A stretch of DNA of 64,000 nt, taken from contig NC_064034.1 in NCBI RefSeq assembly GCF_932526225.1, forward strand, positions 20,604,747 to 20,668,746. Direction: 5' to 3'. How positions within the stretch are numbered: position 1 is the stretch's first letter; every line of letters starts with the position of its first letter. This document shows, piece by piece, positions 34,701 to 47,300 of the stretch. Source of the DNA: Nematostella vectensis (taxonomy: Eukaryota > Cnidaria > Anthozoa > Actiniaria > Edwardsiidae). The translations under genes were made by a program, and so were the position numbers. A model generated the notes under the pieces. The model saw nothing but the letters and a program-made list of their open reading frames with translations. It did no database searches and was not told where the DNA came from.

Positions 34701-37700
34701 AAACCAGGGGATTTACTTGCCTTTGTATCAATTTCTAGGTGATGTTGAGGAGAAACGTTACTCCAAAACTGCACCAGGTACCTTTCAGACTGACAGGAAA
34801 TGTGAAAGCAAAGAGTCAGAGCATAGTCGCGCCATTACAGCTCCATCTGTAAGTTAAATGTATCCAAACATATAACACTGTGGCAGGATGTAATATTCTA
34901 TGGTTACCTGTGTCATCACCATTATAGAACTAGGCCTAGCTTATCTGCTCCTGGTTAAGGGCATTCTTTCCATCTATTGTATTTGAAAGAATTGAGTGCA
35001 TCAAACAAGAAGCTCATCAGCAGGCTAGTCCTTTATAATGGTACATAACAAAAGTGTACTATATTATACAATGGGAGGCCATGAAAGAGCAAGAAAAACA
35101 TATAAATAGTTTATTCTGATTACATTATAATTTTTCTTGTTTTAATTCCTCTCCCTCAGACATTCCGCTCCACTTCTTTTTCCTCCGAGACACCAACTAC
35201 TCTCGGTATGCATAGTCTAGTCAAGGTGCAAGTCAGAGTGGATGATCAACAGACTCCACAATTTGGCCGACTGGCGACTTTAGCCGGAGTTACTCCACCC
35301 ATGACCCAAGAAGCAGTAAGAGACCTTGAGAGCAGTCGCATTTCTAAGATTAGAGTGGACGAGAGTGCATCAAGAAAGCGGGTTCGTAGTAGGATCACTC
35401 CAGATGATTTACATGAAAGAAGCAGCAGTAAGTGCAAGTTGAGTTATATCATATATCAGTTCCAAATCAGTATCAAGTTGGCATGATTATGTTTACCGTA
35501 TGCATGATACTAAGATCTATCTTCTATTGTATCGATAGTACTGTTGGAATGGCTAAACATCATTTATGGCTAAACATACTACAGTAGCATAGTTTATCTC
35601 ACTTTCTAACAACTATTTTGCGAACCTGGAGACCATCAGTTTTTATCTTAGTAACTACCTAAAGTTATCTTAAGAAGTCTAAAACAGTTGTGTTTTATAA
35701 ATCTGGAAGGCGCCCAGTAGTTATTCAATTGACAGTAATCTGATATCTTCAATCCACAGTAATTGATATCTTCAATCCACAGTAATCTGATATCTTCAAT
35801 CCACAGTAATCTGGTATCTTCAATCCACAGTAATCTGATATCTTCAATCCACAGTAATTTGATATCTTTTTATGTTCCAGAAGCCAAGAAGGCAGGGGGG
35901 AAAAGCCAAGCCAAGCGTGAGCAAGCTGCAGCAGCTGCTGCTCAGATTCGTGCTAACGGCACAGCATCCCTTGCTATCAAAATGTCTCTTTTCTTCTCTG
36001 GAATGAAGTCCATGACAACCAGACTGGAAAAGGCCGCAGGGCAGATACAGGACCTTTACCTTTCTGTTGCTCTAGACAAGCAGTTGCTGTCACAATCTCA
36101 AAAACAAGAACTCAACCCCATGGTCATCAAGGTCTGCTCTGCTAGTAGTATGCCAAACAAGCCCTTGAACTTCAAGCAGCTCAGTGAAAAGTAAGTGTGA
36201 TTTACCTAAATGCTTCAAGCGTTTTTTCTTCAGAAGGTATGGTTTTTTTCTTTGGAAGAAGTGCTTTTTAGGATTTCAACACATTTACCCTATGTTCTAT
36301 TGCTTGTAGACTTCTTTCAACAACGTCCTTGAAACATCTCATATTCGTGGTTTTGCTATTTGGCTTAGAGATATAGACTCTCTTACAGATAGACTGTATG
36401 TCGAAGCAACAGTATTACAAACTATTTCAAATGTTTTTACTCAATATTGTATTTTAACAGATGTCAGCCCGTGAGAGTACAATACAATTTCTTCAAGGAA
36501 CCAACCCACAATAGTCGAGGTCGTGACCACGGTCGAGAGGTCTATTGGCAGGACACGAATGTCGTCCTACTTGGTACCATAGACAAAGAGGTGCTTGCTG
36601 AGTATCTGCGAGGGCCGCCATTAGAGATAGAGGTTCATGACAGAGATCGTAAAGCTGAAGACAAGAAAACAAAGCCTGTCCTATTTGGCGAGAATCCAGA
36701 AGACGAGATGATCAACAATGTGGCGCTTATCGCAGGTGAATACAAACACCATCTTCATTAGGGAAATAAATCGACACAAGGTTGAAGAGTGTTTCGAGTG
36801 TTAGCTCCTCGTCAACGAAGGACTAACGCTTGGAACTACAGCTAAGGTTGTGTTTCCCTGATTCCACAACGCCCAAGCACGCCACCTAGTTATACTAGTG
36901 ATATCACTTTTTTCACTGGATTTTTGTCGATGCTTCTCAAAATCAGGCTCTTTCACAGTCTATTTATGCAGCAATCCTATTGTCCATTCTGCAACTTATT
37001 GTTAGCGAGAATGGTTCCAAATTTTAGTGCGATGGGGTGTTTTTTTTTATCTGGGATGGTATGACATCCCATCTATTTCAATCATCTCCAGTGGGTTCAT
37101 TTGGAAAGGCTGTTTGCGAAACCATTTTTCCGAATCAACCAACTAGAAAGCCGGCTGCTCGCTGGCTATCCCTGGAGACTTTCTACATTTTAATTGCGAG
37201 ATAATTACAGATTGCTAGTGATTTAATAAATATTCATTTCTGCAAACCTGAGAACTCTCGAAAATATACATAACCTGTTTATCGCATGTTCATTTTCAGG
37301 TCGCCGTACCACTCATAATCCGTTTGAAGGCAGAGGCAAGACTTGGGACCCATATGGTATCGCCAGGTTTGACTTGTCCGGTCTGCTTGTCGGACAGAAA
37401 ATGCTCCAGCTCCGGTCCCCCATCCAATCTTGCCCGATACCTGAAATCAACATCGGACATGAGAAGCAAGATGGCCCAATAGTCGGACAACTTGGAAACG
37501 TAGATGGACCGGGTGAGTAAAGGCTGTTGTAATAAGTAGAGCTGCTAGGTAGGATGTATCAAACCTGGGGGGTTTTAGCACGACTAAGTAATTCCTTATT
37601 ATTTCGTTTTATTTGTACAGAGGATTCTCCTAACCCTGCGGCTAACTATCTCGAAGCTGGTAGCGAGTTAAAAATCAAGGTAGAGCTTGCCTATCCCATC

Positions 37701-40700
37701 AACGCCAGCACACAGGACAAGACCAGCATTACAGAGCGAACCACCTCAGAGGTAAAGGCCTGTGAATGTGTGCTGAGTTCCTGATCATAGGGGACCGATG
37801 GTGGTAAAGCCCGAAAGCGAGCCTTTTACTTTTACGTGGAGTATATCAACGTTTTGTAACTTTTTATACCAAATTTCAACATCTGTGTGCTCAAAACGAC
37901 CCCAGCATTACGCTAACATTTTCCCGACTTTTACGCGCACTTTTGTGAAGACGAGATCCCATTATCGGAGCTTTTTTCACATCCATTCCGTCACAGCTTT
38001 TTTCTTATCCATTCCGTCGCACTCTCTGTTGTAGTGTCCATTCGGCAGAATCGTCTACATCTTCGAGTATTCAAACGCCAAGTTCTTACGTCAGCTTCAG
38101 AACCAAGTGACCGATATCAACGCGGAGGCACTGGAACTAGGCACTCTCCCACAACATGTGATCGAGGCTGCACTCTCTACCTACAAGCTGTCAGAGTATG
38201 TCATCTTCATCTCTATCGCGTTGAACAGCATATATGATAAGATTATATAAAGGTGGTCATTTTTCTATGAGGAGGCTACTTCAAACAAATTTCCCGGTTA
38301 TCTCCGATTAGCTATTTACACACGTCTTTTTCCATTATTGCATGGAATATTTTATCAAACTGGGATGATTAACAGTATAATAAATTTGCTACAAAACAAC
38401 GCATACCATTGCATTCGTTAATTTGCCTGTTCTGTTTGCAGAGAGCAGAGAAAGAATAAGACTTTGGACATCATCACCGGTTTCCAGGTAAAAAGCCATC
38501 CAACCAATCAGGTTACAGTTGTGCTCTCACTGTAATTGAACTACTGTTGGAATTTCGGGGTAGACTCTCATAAAATACCCTCCGTTGTCATTTTCATGTT
38601 GACCAAATTGACTGAGGTGTAATGGTTTCTAATGGTTTATTTGTCATTGTAGGTGCTGGACGGTCAATTCCATATCTTTGTGCTGGAAGGCCTCGCGGAC
38701 CATGGCGTCAAAAAGTTGTGGGGAAGTTTAACAAGACCAGAAGAACCAGGTAGGAGGTCGATCCAATATTTCTAGGACGTCCACTAGCAAATCATCAAGT
38801 TTTGGCGCACTTTCTTTCTGATAGATAAATGTTTTGTTGCAGATGATTGAGAATGTTTTTGTTTTGAGCCTGCGGGCACTTTGGCTCTTTGAGTTATCCC
38901 ACCAAGTGTCCCACGTGCTCTTACCATTTGTGTCGTTTACTCGGCAGACTCGCTCAAATTCAACGTGTTGTACAACTCTGAGATGCGGTTCTCCAATCGA
39001 CTGTACGCGCCGTTAGACGTGGACCTGTGTCGAGTACGACTCCACGAACCGCTGACCGTGATAGTGCAGAACCCTCTTTTGTATGTGAGAGACCTGGTGC
39101 CGAGACCCTGCTTCGACGCCTTGTCAAAGCTAGACAAGGTTAGATTAAATTCTGTCGATAACACAATGATAAGAATTGCGGATAATGATGATGACGTCGA
39201 TGGTAATGATGTGATATTTTGACGTGATCTGATGATAATGGCTTGATGATAATGTTAATATTTTGTATTGTTAATGATAACGATTACAGTGGTGATGATG
39301 GTCATTAATTATTTTGATTATATCTGATGTTCGTGGCAATGCTTTTGGAAACGTTAAAACGACGCGAAGATGATGGTAGTTATTGTTGTTGTTAGCCTCG
39401 CTAAAAATAGTGACCACCAAACTAACCATTTTCGTTTAAGTGTAGATGTTGCGGGTGACTAAACTTCGAGAAGCGACGAGAAGCGATCTCTTCCCGTCAG
39501 CTGACATGGTCATCTCTATGAGCCGGGAGTTTGGCGTCCCACTCACTGCAGAAGACTTTGGCGGTTCGTAAGTCATGATCATAGACATGCTAGCACCCCA
39601 GACGTCGCGAGGACCTCTGCCTCTTTGTTACCTTTACCTTGTCCCGCCCCCTTTATAACATCAGGCTCTATGCGAATCTCACATACACCTATTTCACCAA
39701 AGGTTGTCAGTGCAAATGGCGAATGGCAAATGGTTTTATGGGTACTAATTAATCGTAAAATAAAAGGTGTTAAATAAAGTACAGCAATGTCAGTGCCAAA
39801 CATTGGTAACCTTTAATGGGTAATTGTTTTGATATATCCATATTCTTCGAGACGCATGGTTACTTTCGGTAGTAGAACTTCCATTTGCCAATCGCCATTT
39901 GCACTGACAACCTTTATTGAAATAGGTGTATATTCAAAAGGAAAGAATGTACATGGTTAAGTCGCTTCACTAAAAACTTAGTTCCTCTTTCTCTCCATGG
40001 TTACAAATAACATGTTTAACTGTTCCCTCATTTTTTTTTGTCACCATACTACATCACGAGAATAAGATCTTCTGCAAAAGATGCTTTATCTCTTTTCTCT
40101 CTTCTTCTTATATCGTAATAAATACTTCATGCATTCCACCCTATTCTATCATGTATTCTACTTCATGTATTCTATCCTGTATTCTACTTTATGTATTCTA
40201 TCCTGTATTCTACTTTATGTATTCTATCCTGTATTCTACTTTATGTATTCTATCCTCTCGTGTCTAGGGATTCTGCTCTTCAATCTTTCTTTTCGTCACT
40301 TCTTTCTCGAACTCGTCTTGGTGTAAGTCTGTCTCTTATCTTACTCTTTCTTTGCAATGCTTCCTGTGGATACCTTTTACTTTGCTACTCCTTTACGCTG
40401 AAGATAACCAATCACGCCGCTTTCTGGGATTGTAACGAGACTCGTGCTACCGTGGTTAACATGTGGCCGTGAAAGCTTTAGGAAATTAGCCAATAAGAAT
40501 ACGAGAAATGTACGACTTGATTAGCACGGAATATCCTAGCCAATCAACGTGGGTAAAGAGTTGTCTCAGTTTGTATCAGAAAACGACAGTAACTTCCTAA
40601 TTGCGAAAATCGTATCAATCGTGTCAAATCCTCGATTTTCATATGCTAATTGGCTGACTATCTTAAAACTTGAATCGTACTCTGACTAAGGTAACACGTT

Positions 40701-43503
40701 TCACACTATAAACTGTATTGTTTCCTTTTACTTCTGCTTCTCTTATTCAACCTGCGCTGTCTTTGTAGAGTTGGAGTCAGAGGCTCCAAATGATGACGAG
40801 GCTGGATCCGGTACCCGACTTACGATACCAGGGCCCAAGACCTCCCGGCCATGGATGCATATCCAAACTCACAATGTAAACTACGAAGAAACGCTAAAGA
40901 AACGAGAAGCGGTGGCCAGCGAGGAAAAGAGGGACTTCATCATGGAGAACATCGTGAGTGTAACACAACAGCGCCTCGAGGCTTACCTCAGAAAGAATCC
41001 GAATCCTGTTCTACGAAAATGGGGGACTCATTGCGTCCTAAATTACTTATTATTGTTTTTTACTATGTGGAAGGGACTGAAACATTGCATCGTTATATAT
41101 ATCGAGGATATCATCAATTATATATTATTTTCCATATAAACTTTATGGTTGGCGGGACCAGAAATTGATGGTATACCCAGAAAATCGTTATATCGGGGTT
41201 CAACTGCGGTCATAATAACATTACTCGCGATATTAGATTGCTAATACAGGCGTTTGTTTCGAGTAGCTGAAGACCCGAACCGTCCCGCGGGAAAGGCCTC
41301 ACACAATAGCAGTCGACACATCAGAACTACATAACCAAACGTCGCACAACTACAGCATCCAGACGCTGAACTCCACAGAACTAGCGAGGGAGAAGCTCAG
41401 ACAAATACTCGCAAAGGTGGGTCTATATTTTATATGTTTCTTCTGGATACAAAAATGATTACATCACTTTTTCATGCTTACAAGTGAACGAGTTGTTGAA
41501 GTGTAGATCTCTGCTCTTAGTATTTCAATGGTTTTTGCACAGTCTATTAATTTTAAAGTTATAATGGTTACATATACTAATACGGTTAACTTTCCCATTT
41601 AGAAATGTACTTTGCCATTAACGAATACTAGATACAAACCTATACCAAATCCACAGCAAGAGATTATTCTCTTTTGCTAAAAGCTATTCGATCTCTTGTG
41701 TGACGGTTATATCACTCTTCCTACTTATGTCACAGGAAAAAGAGCGTCGGTTTACGTACTGCCCCAAGTACCATTCCGCTACGGTCCTTCCTGTTGATCC
41801 AGATTCCGTTAAAAAAGCGTCTCAGCTAGAGTCAGTAAGAAACTGGAGAACAGCAGACGGGTTTATATACCCGGGCAAGAAGACATCACTGGCGTCTAAT
41901 GTACATCCAAAGAAACCAAACAGCGCACGAGCCGACGAGTTAAACAAAGTAAGGGGATTACATTTACTGGGAATACTTGCAAGTTAGACAAAGTATGGGT
42001 ATTACATGTACATTTACTGGGAATACTCACTTGAGCTCAATGACTGGATCCGTTGTAAAATTATTAATGATGTCAGGGAGCACTAGTAGAGTATTTGGTT
42101 GTGAATATGAGTTAAATTTGTTTGTGCTTTTTTATTTAAGCCGTGGAAAGAGAACATTCTTCATTCCAACATTCTAAAGCCAACGGTCGACCGGTAAGAA
42201 AAATGTTTCCTTTCGTTTAGTATGGCGGGGGCTCAGCTAACTGTCCTAACTGTCCTAAGGGCCTAGTGAACACTTTCTAGATGCGGCAAAAATACAGAGC
42301 ACAAAGTCAACGTATTCCTCCCTTTTGATCTATTTAGGAAACTATCGCAATAGTTTCCTAAAATCCGCTGATGGAAAGAGATGGTATATTGCTAAGATTA
42401 CAAAATGGCGGCTAACAGAGACTCTTTTTTCTATGTTTTTACTTAGGGATATCTTTACATGGCCGTACCGGGACCGGGACTTGAACCTGATCACTAAGCC
42501 TCCCCCATTCTTTGACCCTAACGTCGTACTGTCGGTCCACTCTGCGGGAGACACCAAGGAGGAAGAGATGCGGCGTGCACAGGAGCAGGAAGCGAACTGG
42601 TGGAGAACCCGGGTAGTGGTAGATGATCCCATATTCCGCACACACCGTTGTCTCACGGAGACCGAAATGCGAGACTCTGGACCTAAGGCCTCGAACCAGC
42701 TCGCTAAACTAACTGGGCTGCTCAAAGACGCTGGCAAGAAAATAACGTTCACAAAACCTGGGTTATCGCTGAGTGGGGTGCCTCCCCTTTCCGTGGTCAT
42801 GAACCCCAGTGTGGACACGCTCGCTAGGGATACTGGGAAATTAGAATTACAGGACAGTGACTTTAAAAATGAGAAGAATTGCGGTTTTAATCCGGGACCT
42901 TTTGAGGATAAAGGCTGGCTCTTGGAGAAGAATAAGATCCCAATATTGGATCCCGAACATAGGAAGTACGAGAGTTTGAAAGGCAAAGACTTCCGGTAAG
43001 TCGCGAAATGTGTTTTATTATAATGGGATAAAAATATGCACGAGCAAGCTAGCAACTAATAATAGGAGAGGGGAACTACCACGGTAAATAGAACGAATAG
43101 TAAGCAGAAAGGCTGGCTAGCCAGGTTATTATAAAGAAACTGAACCAAGAATAAGTTTATTGTTATTGTAAAGTTTTGGTTCACCAACCCAATGAAAGCA
43201 AACTAATCTTCTCCAACCCTCTGCTTTCTACCGCCATCGTTTGTCCAGGCACGTCCTTGCTAAAGTTTCCCATTTAGTCAGGGGGCGGGGCTAGAAGGTT
43301 TTCCAAATAATGTCGCCTGCATCCCTGTTTAATCCGTAACCGAGATTTCACGTAGGGAAAGGATGGAAGAGGGTCTGATGCGGTATCTTTTCTACAGGGT
43401 GTACTTCAGAAATAATGAAATGCTGTACCGGAGACCGATTCAACCGCTGACCACAGAGGATCGCGACAACCACCTGTTCGCCGTGGCGAAACCCTGTAGC
43501 TAG
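31797..43503 (+). CDS. CFAP92: CFAP92-like cilia and flagella associated protein (DUF4550 family), complete
   Basis: Likely an axonemal protein of unknown biochemistry. Twenty exons: 31797-31941, 32300-32546, 33470-33705, 34739-34848, 35160-35427, 35881-36190, 36461-36735, 37300-37512, 37621-37751, 38035-38195, 38442-38487, 38653-38749, 38948-39138, 39446-39563, 40769-40953, 41267-41416, 41736-41948, 42141-42193, 42447-42995, 43398-43503. All junctions are GT-AG and in phase; 1267 aa. The N-terminal part has YHLEYKLMPDDAETMKTDVV, KTWKDGNKTWIAW and HTLELKIWDMKDKVSPRARF, the features by which I assign it to the KIAA1257/CFAP92 (DUF4550) family. An Ala/Lys-rich helix with KREQAAAAAAQIRANG follows, then several beta-rich, C2-like segments (PLEIEVHDRDRKAEDKK; IVYIFEYSNAKFLRQL) and a basic C-terminal third. 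Start: ATG at 31797 (cagaATGGaa); other in-frame ATGs lie upstream. Exon 15 could alternatively run past its donor at 40954. Family assignment rests on memory of the domain, not on a search. Confidence 0.8.
32597..33398. mobile_element. Tigger/pogo-like MITE in CFAP92 intron 2
   Basis: Starts CAGTGGAACCCCGC and ends GTTCAACTG, inverted ends flanked by TA dinucleotides (32595-32596 and 33399-33400), as in pogo/Tigger members of the Tc1/mariner group. Subterminal sequence (cgctttacggacacc) is repeated and inverted near the other end (ggtgtccgtatta). About 800 bp, non-coding. Confidence 0.7.
33953..34250 (-). repeat. tRNA-headed SINE in CFAP92 intron 3
   Basis: The minus strand begins with a tRNA-like head: A box TGGCCTAGTG, B box GGTTCGAATCC and a perfect 5-bp T stem. 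It continues into a non-tRNA body containing 'ggataaggacactaaaccgg' and 'aggtcccgtctc'. The acceptor stem does not pair, so it is a SINE rather than a tRNA gene. Boundaries approximate. Confidence 0.65.
35735..35880 (+). repeat. 24-bp array of acceptor-like units before CFAP92 exon 6
   Basis: Five copies of TATCTTCAATCCACAG followed by taatctga-type spacers, then a diverged copy (tatctttttatgttccag) whose final AG is the real acceptor of exon 6 (exon starts 35881). Each copy has a pyrimidine-rich stretch plus CAG, so each resembles a 3' splice site. Confidence 0.85.
39684..39930. mobile_element. Inverted-repeat MITE in CFAP92 intron 14
   Basis: Ends of about 50 bp are near-perfect inverted repeats (tacacctatttcaccaaagg... 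and its complement ending ...aataggtgta), including gttgtcagtgcaaatggcga. A shorter relative sits in MCM10 intron 8. Confidence 0.75.
40150..40258 (+). repeat. 26-27-bp tandem repeat in CFAP92 intron 14
   Basis: About four copies of a pyrimidine-rich unit (cctgtattctactttatgta...). Intronic, non-coding. Confidence 0.8.
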
Positions 43504-44347
43504 CACGAGGGGAGGGGCGCCAAATTGCACTTGGGCTTGGCCATCTCACGGCAATCAAATGGCAATAATCAGAATTTCGAATGGCATATTTTATTTACAA
43601 ATTGTTTTGGGTGGACCTCCACATAAAACTATTTTATCTTTAAATAATTTTCTATACATGTGCATGTATTTCAAATTTTCAACTCTTTTGGGCATTAAAA
43701 ATCTATATCATATAGCCGTGTTTGGGATATGTAGCGTAAAATAATTTACACCTTGGGAGGCTGGTTTGGATAGAAATAATGGTTTCCATGTAAGTGTTAA
43801 ACACTTGTGGGCGATAGTGCAATATTAAAAGTGTTAATTTACGGACTAATGCACTGGTTGTGGACACCTAACGCAAATAAAATCATTTCTACAAAGCAGC
43901 AGTGTCTAACTCTAGATGTGTCCTTGTTTTGCTCGAGTCTGGAATCACGTATCTACTCAGCGATCATTAATACGGAGATGTTTTGTAACGACGATCTTTA
44001 GATTGAAGTGATTTATAGTCTAATATCCTCTTCGACCATTAGTTTTACTCTAGTTTCAAGCCTCTGTCATATCAAAGAGGTGCCATCAAGGCATAATAAT
44101 GTACAGATATAAACTCTTTGATACTTTTTCATTTAAGCGCGCTCCTGATCTTAACATTTCCTGGCTTTTTCTTTAGGTTTATGGCGACTCGACGTATGGG
44201 TCAACGAATAAGTAGTCCCCCCTTGATTATTTTACATTTTTGCATCTCAATGATAAATCATCTCAGTGAATGACTTAAAACAGTTAAGTTCATTTTCGAC
44301 TGCTCTTCTATGATCTTTTGAATAGTGAGTATCTTGAATGTATCAGT
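43504..44347. other. Convergent intergenic region between CFAP92 and CM1 gene
   Basis: Both flanking genes end into this 844-bp stretch. An AATAAA at 43876-43881 is a candidate polyadenylation signal for CFAP92, about 370 bases after its stop. I see no clear minus-strand AATAAA for the other gene and no additional gene. Confidence 0.5.
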
Positions 44348-47300
44348 TTACCGCTTCGTACGCATATTGTATTCATAAGATTCCTCTCGCGCACTCTTAG
44401 AACCGCAACAGCACAAGAATTTACTCAGCGCCGACTTCTTGTCTTTCTTCTGCTTGTGGTGCGTCTGGTCTACCTCGGGCATCTCATCCAGCGCCATCGT
44501 GCTACCCTTCCACCTTTTCTTATCCTTTTGCTTTTTCAAAGTCCGTCTTCTTCTCGCCTCCCCGAGAATCTCGTCTTTTCGGGAGATAGCGCCGTGGTTC
44601 AGAAGATCAACGCCTTCGGGAGGCTGCTTCTTACCGTCCGGAACGCCGTCGGGATGCTCCCGAGGACTTGGCGACGGATCACGATAATCCACCTTTTTTC
44701 GATCGATCTCACGACTAAGAGACGAGCCCTTATCGACATCGACGCCTCGCTCCTCGTAGTACGGTGACGACGAGGGACGATCTGTCTGAATCATGACGTC
44801 ACATGTTTCCACGTCTTGCCCGATCTCGTTGAGGTTGGGCCTTGAGAGATATTTGATTTCCTCGTCTTGTTCTCTCATGGTTTCTTCCAGGCGCCTTACT
44901 TTGGTCATGAGGGATTTCTCGCGCCGACGCGCGTTATTGATCGAAATATCATAATCTTTTTCTCGTTCCAAAGCGTCACTCAGTTCGTCTAGTGCTTCCG
45001 TCAAATCCGTCTCCAGAACAAGTACTTTTTGGGTAAAGTCGTCGTTCAGGCGCTGAGAACATAATAGAAAAAAAATTATACGGACTACCAACTAATGCAC
45101 ACCGCACGCACAACACCTCTGTTGGCCAAAACAGCTGCATGTTTCCTTGCTTTGCTCGGTCTGCTCCCACTGGTTTCCTATGGTGCGTTTAGAACCCCGC
45201 ACTTTCCAAACAAAGAAATCCCGGTTAAAACCCCTGGAAATAGACTACCCACTCATTACAAAGTCCCCCCCTGGCGAGGCTAAGTGCTAAGGAAACAAGC
45301 ATCCTTCCCGTTTCGTTTAGAAAGGTTGCCCGAATTATACACAAACATCCATCCTTCGCCCTGTCAAATCCTGGCTATGCTAATATTCCTGTTTTTAAGG
45401 GTGGAATGAAGTGAACTCTACCAGATACCTACCTCCCGTTCCTTTTGTTCCATGTATAATCGAAGTTTGAGATCAAAGTTTTCCTTCTTCAACTCCTGGA
45501 TAAGCTGTAGGAACAAGAACAAGTTTAGTTATCCCGCAAGATAATCCCGTCCATAAGCTACAACTACGGGGACCAAAGCAACCCCATCTATGCCTCTTGC
45601 CAACCCTATCGTTCGCAACGCAACTAGACACTCGAGAATACAGTATGTTCAGCAGTGAGATAACCCCCTTTCCTTTGTAAGGTCAAGCTCAAACAGCCAG
45701 AAATAAGTCACGTGAGTCACGCACCGTTTCCTGGTCCTTGAAGGACATCCCGCCGGTAGGAGCTGGGGAAAAACGATTCATACAAATATATTAGTAGCTC
45801 AAGCCTCGAACCCATAGACTCATCGGTGTAGGGGAGAGAAGCACCAACCCAAAGGTGCAGAGGTGCAGAACATATATTATATTTTGAAGTTGGTGTAACG
45901 TAAACAACAGTACTTCATGGGTAGCATATCAATGACTGAATCCTGGTATCTGAAAGCCATGCGAATGTTAACAGGAAGAATTCTAAAGCTTTAAAACCTG
46001 GATTCGTTTTTGTTCACGCTTATTTGCTTATGTATTTGATTACCAATAATGCACTGCGGGTTACGATACATGGATTCTCCGATCTCTCGCTTTTCTGGTC
46101 TTTTCTGTTTCCTACGTTAGTAATATATGTGCGTAATATGTGTATATCGACCGGTCGCAACGGTTGAAATTAGTATAGACGTTGGTCTTACTTCTTATGT
46201 TTTCAAGTTGATCAGCACTTGTGCGCGGCATTATGAAGTCGTCCTCAGCTTCGCGCTCGTCCTCGGGTCTTCAAGGAAATAAAAAGTCAGTTTTGTGGCC
46301 AGTTTTGATGCCAAGATAGTGGTATTGCTGTATGAACAAAACACAGCAATGCTCGCGCTGTTTGTGCCACCATTTTGGATCATTATGCAGAGTTGTTTGG
46401 TAACGCACTGGCAAGTGTAGTGGTGGTTCATCTGTAATACCTTTGTCTTGGGTTCAACCTTAATGGCCGATGCCAGCACTGCCGATAGACGCGGTAAAGT
46501 TCGGCGGCGCACACGGTAAAAAAAGATTTCTTGCGTGCACTTTGCTTAGTGCCTCGCGAGGTCAAAAACTCACAGTTCAAGCAGAAGAGAATTTTGCCTC
46601 AGTTGCTCGTGAGACATGAGTTCATTTAATCGACGTCCGCATACTGTGACTTATTTGAGCTTGAACGAGACTCTCATGTGCAAGAAAATGAAGGGGGCGA
46701 AGTGACGTTTCAAAAATCATAGAGCGCGAAAACACACTATCATGGAGGATGTCTTACAGAAACAAACTCCATAAAAAATAGCATTAAGAAAAAGGCGATT
46801 GCAAATGAGAAAAAGAATTCAGAAGTATTCGCAAGAACGATATAAATAAGCCATAATTTCAGGTTGGGCTGGACAGTTTTTTGAGAGCATTTTTGCCCTT
46901 GTTTTAAGAGCATTTTTTCTCATGTTTTAAAGCATTTTTTTCTTGTTTTGAGAGCATTCTCTTGTTTTGAGAATATTTTTTCTCTTGTTTTGAGAGCATT
47001 TTGGGTAAGCTGGAAATGCTCTTCAGGGCGTTCTTCAATTTTTAAACGCATCACACACACGCACACGCAAATATTTCGCTTCCTCGACATACCTTTAGCA
47101 TGTTTTTAGAACTTGGTGTTATCTCAGGCTTAGCATTCTTACAAAAATGGTAGTATTGGTTGCGGGTACCGTACTGAAGCACCCTGATTCACACCGTGAA
47201 TTTCCTATATTTTTAGGGCAGCAATAAGACCAAAGGGCTAAGCTCCCACCCCGTAATTCTATATGCCCATCCCTTCTAAGCGGACGTGTCTAAAAATAAA

